64,000 nucleotides of DNA, taken from assembly GCA_028023455.1 (NCBI GenBank), contig JAQFVV010001018.1, forward strand, positions 64,001 through 128,000, read 5' to 3'. A program made the translations under genes and the position numbers. Source of the DNA: Epiperipatus broadwayi (lineage: Eukaryota > Onychophora > Udeonychophora > Euonychophora > Peripatidae). Of the stretch, positions 60,645-64,000 are shown in pieces (position 1 is the first letter of the stretch; the number at the start of each line of letters is the position of its first letter). Below the pieces are notes generated by a model, which was not told the origin of the DNA, made no database searches, and saw only the letters and a program-made list of their open reading frames with translations.

Positions 60645-61105
60645 TTAACAGCTTAAGCAAGCATAAGAAATGGTGATTATGTGAGATTTATGATTTAATA
60701 CCAATCCTACCTAACAGGATAGTAGTGGCTATGATTGTTAAAGAACCAAAGTCACCAAAATGTGTGGGTAATGTACTGAATTCAGACCTAAATGACTATA
60801 TAAGCTAATGAGTTTGGATTAAAAATATGTTTTTCAATTTTTGACTCAGTTTTGTAGTTAATTAGAGATAAAAGTTGGTTGCTGGAGGGTAGAACTCTTA
60901 GATCCAAAGCTCCTCACTGATGAAAGCCACAAGCTAGAAACTTGTTTGGGAATATTGGATGAGTAGGCACTAGATAGGGATTTTAAGCACAAACCTTCTT
61001 GCATCCATTGATTACTCTGACTTGCACTGAATAACACTATTTTATGGAGAGTTTTGCCTATTTTTAACAGCTTGAACAAGCATAAATGGTAATCATGTGA
61101 TGTTA
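60645..61105 (+). repeat. Hammerhead repeat, full monomer with start of a second
   Basis: AACAGCTTAAGCAAGCATAA at 60648 and AACAGCTTGAACAAGCATAA at 61066 bound one monomer of about 418 bases, shortened relative to 454 by deletion of the GCATTAGATCCTAAGATC segment before the ribozyme. All other blocks are in the same order as at 11990-12525. The 93-codon frame on the minus strand here is an antisense shadow. Confidence 0.8.
60902..60960 (+). ncRNA. Type I hammerhead ribozyme motif with intact core
   Basis: The core CTGATGA and GAAAC are intact, stem II AGC/GCT is fully paired around CACAA, and stem I outer helix ATCCAA pairs with TTGGAT. The cleavage triplet is GTT (allowed by the GUH rule). 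In the inner stem I, TCCTCA faces TGGGAA, with one lost pair. Of the copies here this has the best-kept catalytic core. Confidence 0.75.
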
Positions 61106-61109
61106 AAAC

Positions 61110-61805
61110 ATTTTTATAAACTAGCTGTTTATAGAGCATCTACAACTATCTTTATAATATCTATTCATCACCTAGCTGATGATGGTTTGTGAAATCAAGC
61201 TGAAACATAGGTATATTCATAATCAAAATCATATACAGATGAACCTATAAAGTATATTTTTTTATACATTTAACCCATGAAAATCTTTGTATCAGCATAA
61301 TTATCAATATTTGGAAAATTTCCTTATAAATTTTTTTAAAATAATTTAAATAAATTTATATATTCTTTTTAATCTCATTAGTTTTTTAAAAACCTAAAAT
61401 GGATGATAATCATTTGTATTACAGTTGCTGCTGCAATATATAAAAACATGAATTACTGTTAATAAAAAAAAAAAAAGGGGGGGGGGGAATAATTATTACT
61501 TAAAATTTTCCATATTTGGTTAAATATATACTATGTATATTCAGTAAGTACAGTTAGTGAATTAATTATGCATAATAATTTCTAAGCATTATATAGACAA
61601 ATTAATGTATAGAAATAATATATATATGAAAGATTTTCCTTGGAATATTAAGAGCTAAGAAACATAATATGTTGATTATGAGTGTTCATAATATATAAAT
61701 TAAATCAAAAACACAGTTTTCTATTTTAAAAATAGCCCATTAATTTCAATATATATACAAAACATGTAAACTTTTTTATAAATCTTGATGTAATATATTA
61801 ACTAT
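61110..61805. other. AT-rich stretch with no gene seen
   Basis: No supported feature; an A run joined to a G run (61465-61487) is the only distinct block. Confidence 0.45.
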
Positions 61806-61807
61806 TT

Positions 61808-61996
61808 ATTCATCATCATCATCATCAACCATTATCAATCCACTGCAGGATGAAGGTCTCTCCAAGTTTAATCCATCTTCTCCGATCTTTAGCTTCTCTT
61901 CTCCACATCACCCCTGCACACTTTCTTATTTCATCCATCCATCTCATGTGTGGCCTCTTTCTGGGTCTTTTACAATCTCTTGGAATCCAGTTTAAA
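61808..61996 (-). mobile_element. RTE-type LINE 3' end, young fragment (minus)
   Basis: The minus strand is open from the breakpoint: NWIPRDCKRPRKRPHMRWMD, EIRKCAGVMWRREAKDRRRW, IKLGETFILQWIDNG and stop, followed by a TGATGATGATGA tail. R-P-x-x-R-W-x-D-x-I, then W-x-x-x-A-x-D-R-x-x-W and the short tandem tail are the classic end of RTE-type ORF2 and element. The frame is still open, so the insertion is recent. It starts at TTTAAACTGGATTCCAAGAG. Confidence 0.85.
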
Positions 61997-61999
61997 CTA

Positions 62000-62950
62000 T
62001 TTATTATAAAGTACAAAAAATACTCCAACATTTTGACTATATTTTTTACAATAATAATAATAATAATAATTTAGAAATTATTAATTCTGTTTATATTTTA
62101 AAATGTTTAGATTGTTTTAAAGATAATAAAGAAATATCATATGTTTGAACTACAAAGAAAAAATTGACAAGATTAAAACATTTAAATGATAAAAAATTCT
62201 GCAGTTTATGGTGATGTCATTGGAATGCATTAGATCATATTATGAAAGAATTATAAAAGAAGGAATTTATATTAATGAAATAAAACCTGTAATGAATAGG
62301 TTGTTAATTGGAAAAAAAAAAAGATTGATTTAATTAAATAATTATAGGGGATTATTTTAAGAAAGATATTTAAGAAATGAATGCAATGGAAATTTAAGAT
62401 TGCTTGTTAGAAGGGTTTTGTTATATGTATTGAATTATTGTGAAATATTTGTATTTATATTTATTTATTTTTTTATGTATTTTTCAGTTGTTCTTTGATA
62501 AAAATGATAAAAGAATATAGGTGAAACGTGGGAATATTTTTTGTACTTTATAATAGTTCATATAATAAATCAAGATTTATAAAGAACTTTGCATGTGGTT
62601 TGTTTTGAATATATTCTTATAATATATATGTTTTTTGTTTTTTTTTAAAAAGTAAATAAAATTCAAATCATTAGAGATGACTTATGCTCCAATAAATGAC
62701 CATCAGTACTACAAATGATGGAGAAACTTAACAGCAAAAAACAATTTTCTCTGGAACAACAAAACTATAGTAAAGAACAGAGATATGCTTTCCATTACAC
62801 AGAAATGACACTGAAAGAATTAGTTTTTAGGAAGATATTAATGTATAAAAATGCTGCATTTTTAAAAGGTCAATAAATTCTTATATCAAATCAATATTAG
62901 TTGAGATGACTATAACATTTACTTATGATTTTTTAAAAATATGTATTTAA
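62000..62950. other. Spacer between the two RTE ends
   Basis: AT-rich. Near 62270-62345 the plus strand reads KPVMNRLLIGKKKRLI, a stop, then NNYRG, faintly like the N-N-Y-R-P stretch before a LINE RT. Too weak to call. Confidence 0.3.
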
Positions 62951-62952
62951 GA

Positions 62953-63145
62953 CAGTATAAACTGGATTCCAAGAGATTGTAAAAGACCCAGAAAGAGACC
63001 ACATGTGAAATGGATGGATGAAATAAGAAAAGGTGCAGAGGTGTTGTGGAAAAGAGAAGCTAAAGATCGGAGAAGATGGATTAAACTTGGAGAGACCTTC
63101 ATCCTGCAGTGGATTGATAATGGTTATTAATGATGATGATGAATG
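62953..63145 (+). mobile_element. RTE-type LINE 3' end, young fragment (plus)
   Basis: Mirror partner of 61808-61996, about 90% identical by eye. Open from 62960 to the TAA at 63128-63130: NWIPRDCKRPRKRPHVKWMD, EIRKGAEVLWKREAKDRRRW, IKLGETFILQWIDNGY. The tail is AATGATGATGATGAATGG. It starts at the same base of the parent element (TAAACTGGATTCCAAGAG) as the minus copy. Confidence 0.85.
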
Positions 63146-63149
63146 GCAC

Positions 63150-63835
63150 AATGGAGATATTAAAGATAAAATGCAATATATCTGTGAATGAATGTAAAAG
63201 ATTGTATAATAATTTAAATGTAATTTTACATAAAAATGATTTAAATGAATCCACTCTTTAGACTTAGGTTCCATTAAAAAAAAATTAAGAGGCTTATATT
63301 TAACAAAAGGCTGTTTTTAACATTTGATATACAAAAATGTTTCTTGAAAGACAGCAGATAATAGTTTTAATTCAATAGGAATATACTTAATATTAACTAA
63401 GACTGGCAAAATTATAAAAGTTTGAAGTCTTAGAAAAAAAAAATTAATTTTTTGGAAAAGTATTTTTAATTAATAAATTTGGAAGATTTTAGACATTTCA
63501 TTTTTTGAAAAATTGGAAATTCTGATCTGTCAAAGGTGACATAAAAATAAAATTTTGTTTTTAAATCAGTTTCATATTAACAGTTTAATACTGATAGTTG
63601 TCTGATTCACAGTATTTTTGAAATAATTCATAAACCAGTGTTCACAAGAATCAGAGATAAATGAATTTTAATGTGAAGTTTTCTTCAAGTTACGATTTTA
63701 GGTCTGAAGAAAGCATAAACTGTGACTTTTATTATTAATTTTGAGAGTATAGCAAACTGATTCCTCTTAGAGAAGTTAATTAGAAAATATTTATATTACC
63801 TTGTGTTCTATTGTTGTTTAACATTTGTCTTTTGA
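63150..63835. other. AT-rich stretch with no gene seen
   Basis: No supported feature. Confidence 0.45.
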
Positions 63836-63839
63836 CTAT

Positions 63840-64000
63840 TAGATCCAAAATATCAGAGTGCGAGCAAAAGCTCTTCACTGATGAAAATCATAAGCTAGAA
63901 ACTAGTCTGGGAATATTGGATAGGACAGCCCCGAATAAGGATTTATTAAGCCCTACAACCTAACATCTATTGGTTATTAAAACTTACACTAGATGGTATA
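63840..64000 (+). repeat. Hammerhead-repeat fragment at the window edge
   Basis: The ribozyme motif plus the start of the downstream block (ATTGGATAGGACAGCC, CATCTATTGGTTATTA, CTTACACTAGATGG). It continues beyond the window. Confidence 0.65.
63864..63922 (+). ncRNA. Hammerhead ribozyme motif, intact core but weak stem II
   Basis: CTGATGA, GAAAC and ACTAGTC are intact. Stem II (AAT facing GCT) is no longer well paired, and the outer stem I arm upstream has drifted. Confidence 0.6.

Noticed and set aside
61176-61215. CTGATGATGG followed by GAAAC as a hammerhead
   Set aside because: The spacing and stem II do not fit, and no cleavage triplet or stem I partner follows.
62933-63274. 113-codon open frame on the minus strand
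   Set aside because: Antisense shadow of the open RTE fragment at 62960-63130.

Overview
This is a very AT-rich (roughly 70-75% A+T by eye), intron-poor-in-exons stretch of an animal nuclear genome. Two short blocks look like exons of host genes. Almost everything else is intergenic or intronic DNA filled with old and young transposable elements. There are no operons, ribosome binding sites, rRNA genes, canonical tRNA genes or CRISPR arrays. The organism is an invertebrate metazoan. The best-preserved LINE looks like those I know from ticks and other chelicerates, so an arachnid or another arthropod is my guess, but the window does not prove it.

Host genes: a 105-nt exon at 21395-21499 (minus) encodes 35 residues that align with the BAR domain of CIBAR1/FAM92A, a protein linked to ciliary base and mitochondrial membrane. 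A 180-nt exon at 28896-29075 (plus) encodes 60 well-formed residues that I do not recognise. Both have AG/GT borders, are a whole number of codons long, and lack any neighbouring exon that I could find. The genes must therefore have very long introns.

Layout. 1-5.2 kb: small hairpin repeat, degenerate RTE-type LINE (minus), ribozyme-bearing repeat, second LINE remnant (minus). 6.4-6.9 kb: RTE-like remnant (plus). 11.1 kb: young tRNA-like SINE with a 15-bp target duplication. 12.0-12.5 kb: tandem ribozyme repeat. 15.0-16.8 kb: inverted-repeat DNA element with internal 370-bp tandem repeats. 18.0-20.2 kb: second degenerate RTE copy. 22.9-26.7 kb: three non-autonomous DNA elements, one of them a nearly perfect 305-bp palindrome. 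29.7-35.1 kb: two head-to-tail copies of one LINE family. The longer copy has nearly the whole ORF2 (APE endonuclease, reverse transcriptase, CCHC knuckle) and the end of an esterase-like ORF1. 36-45 kb: SINE-like pieces, ribozyme repeats and a 1000-bp pogo/Tigger-type MITE. 45.6-53 kb: two more LINE remnants and a piggyBac remnant. 54.3-57.3 kb: long LTRs around a 222-bp interior. 57-64 kb: two more ribozyme repeats and an inverted pair of RTE 3' ends.

The most interesting signal is an interspersed repeat of about 454 bp. Its copies carry a motif that folds as a type I hammerhead ribozyme (CTGATGA, short stem II, GAAAC, palindromic ACTAGT stem III, two-part stem I with ATCCAA/TTGGAT). At least eight copies or remnants occur on both strands. 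Two loci are partial tandems and two share an odd inverted-partial-plus-direct arrangement. This is what one expects of the terminal repeats of Penelope-like elements or of animal retrozymes. The ribozyme assignment comes from pairing worked out by hand and from the known hammerhead core. Membership of one of those two element classes is inference.
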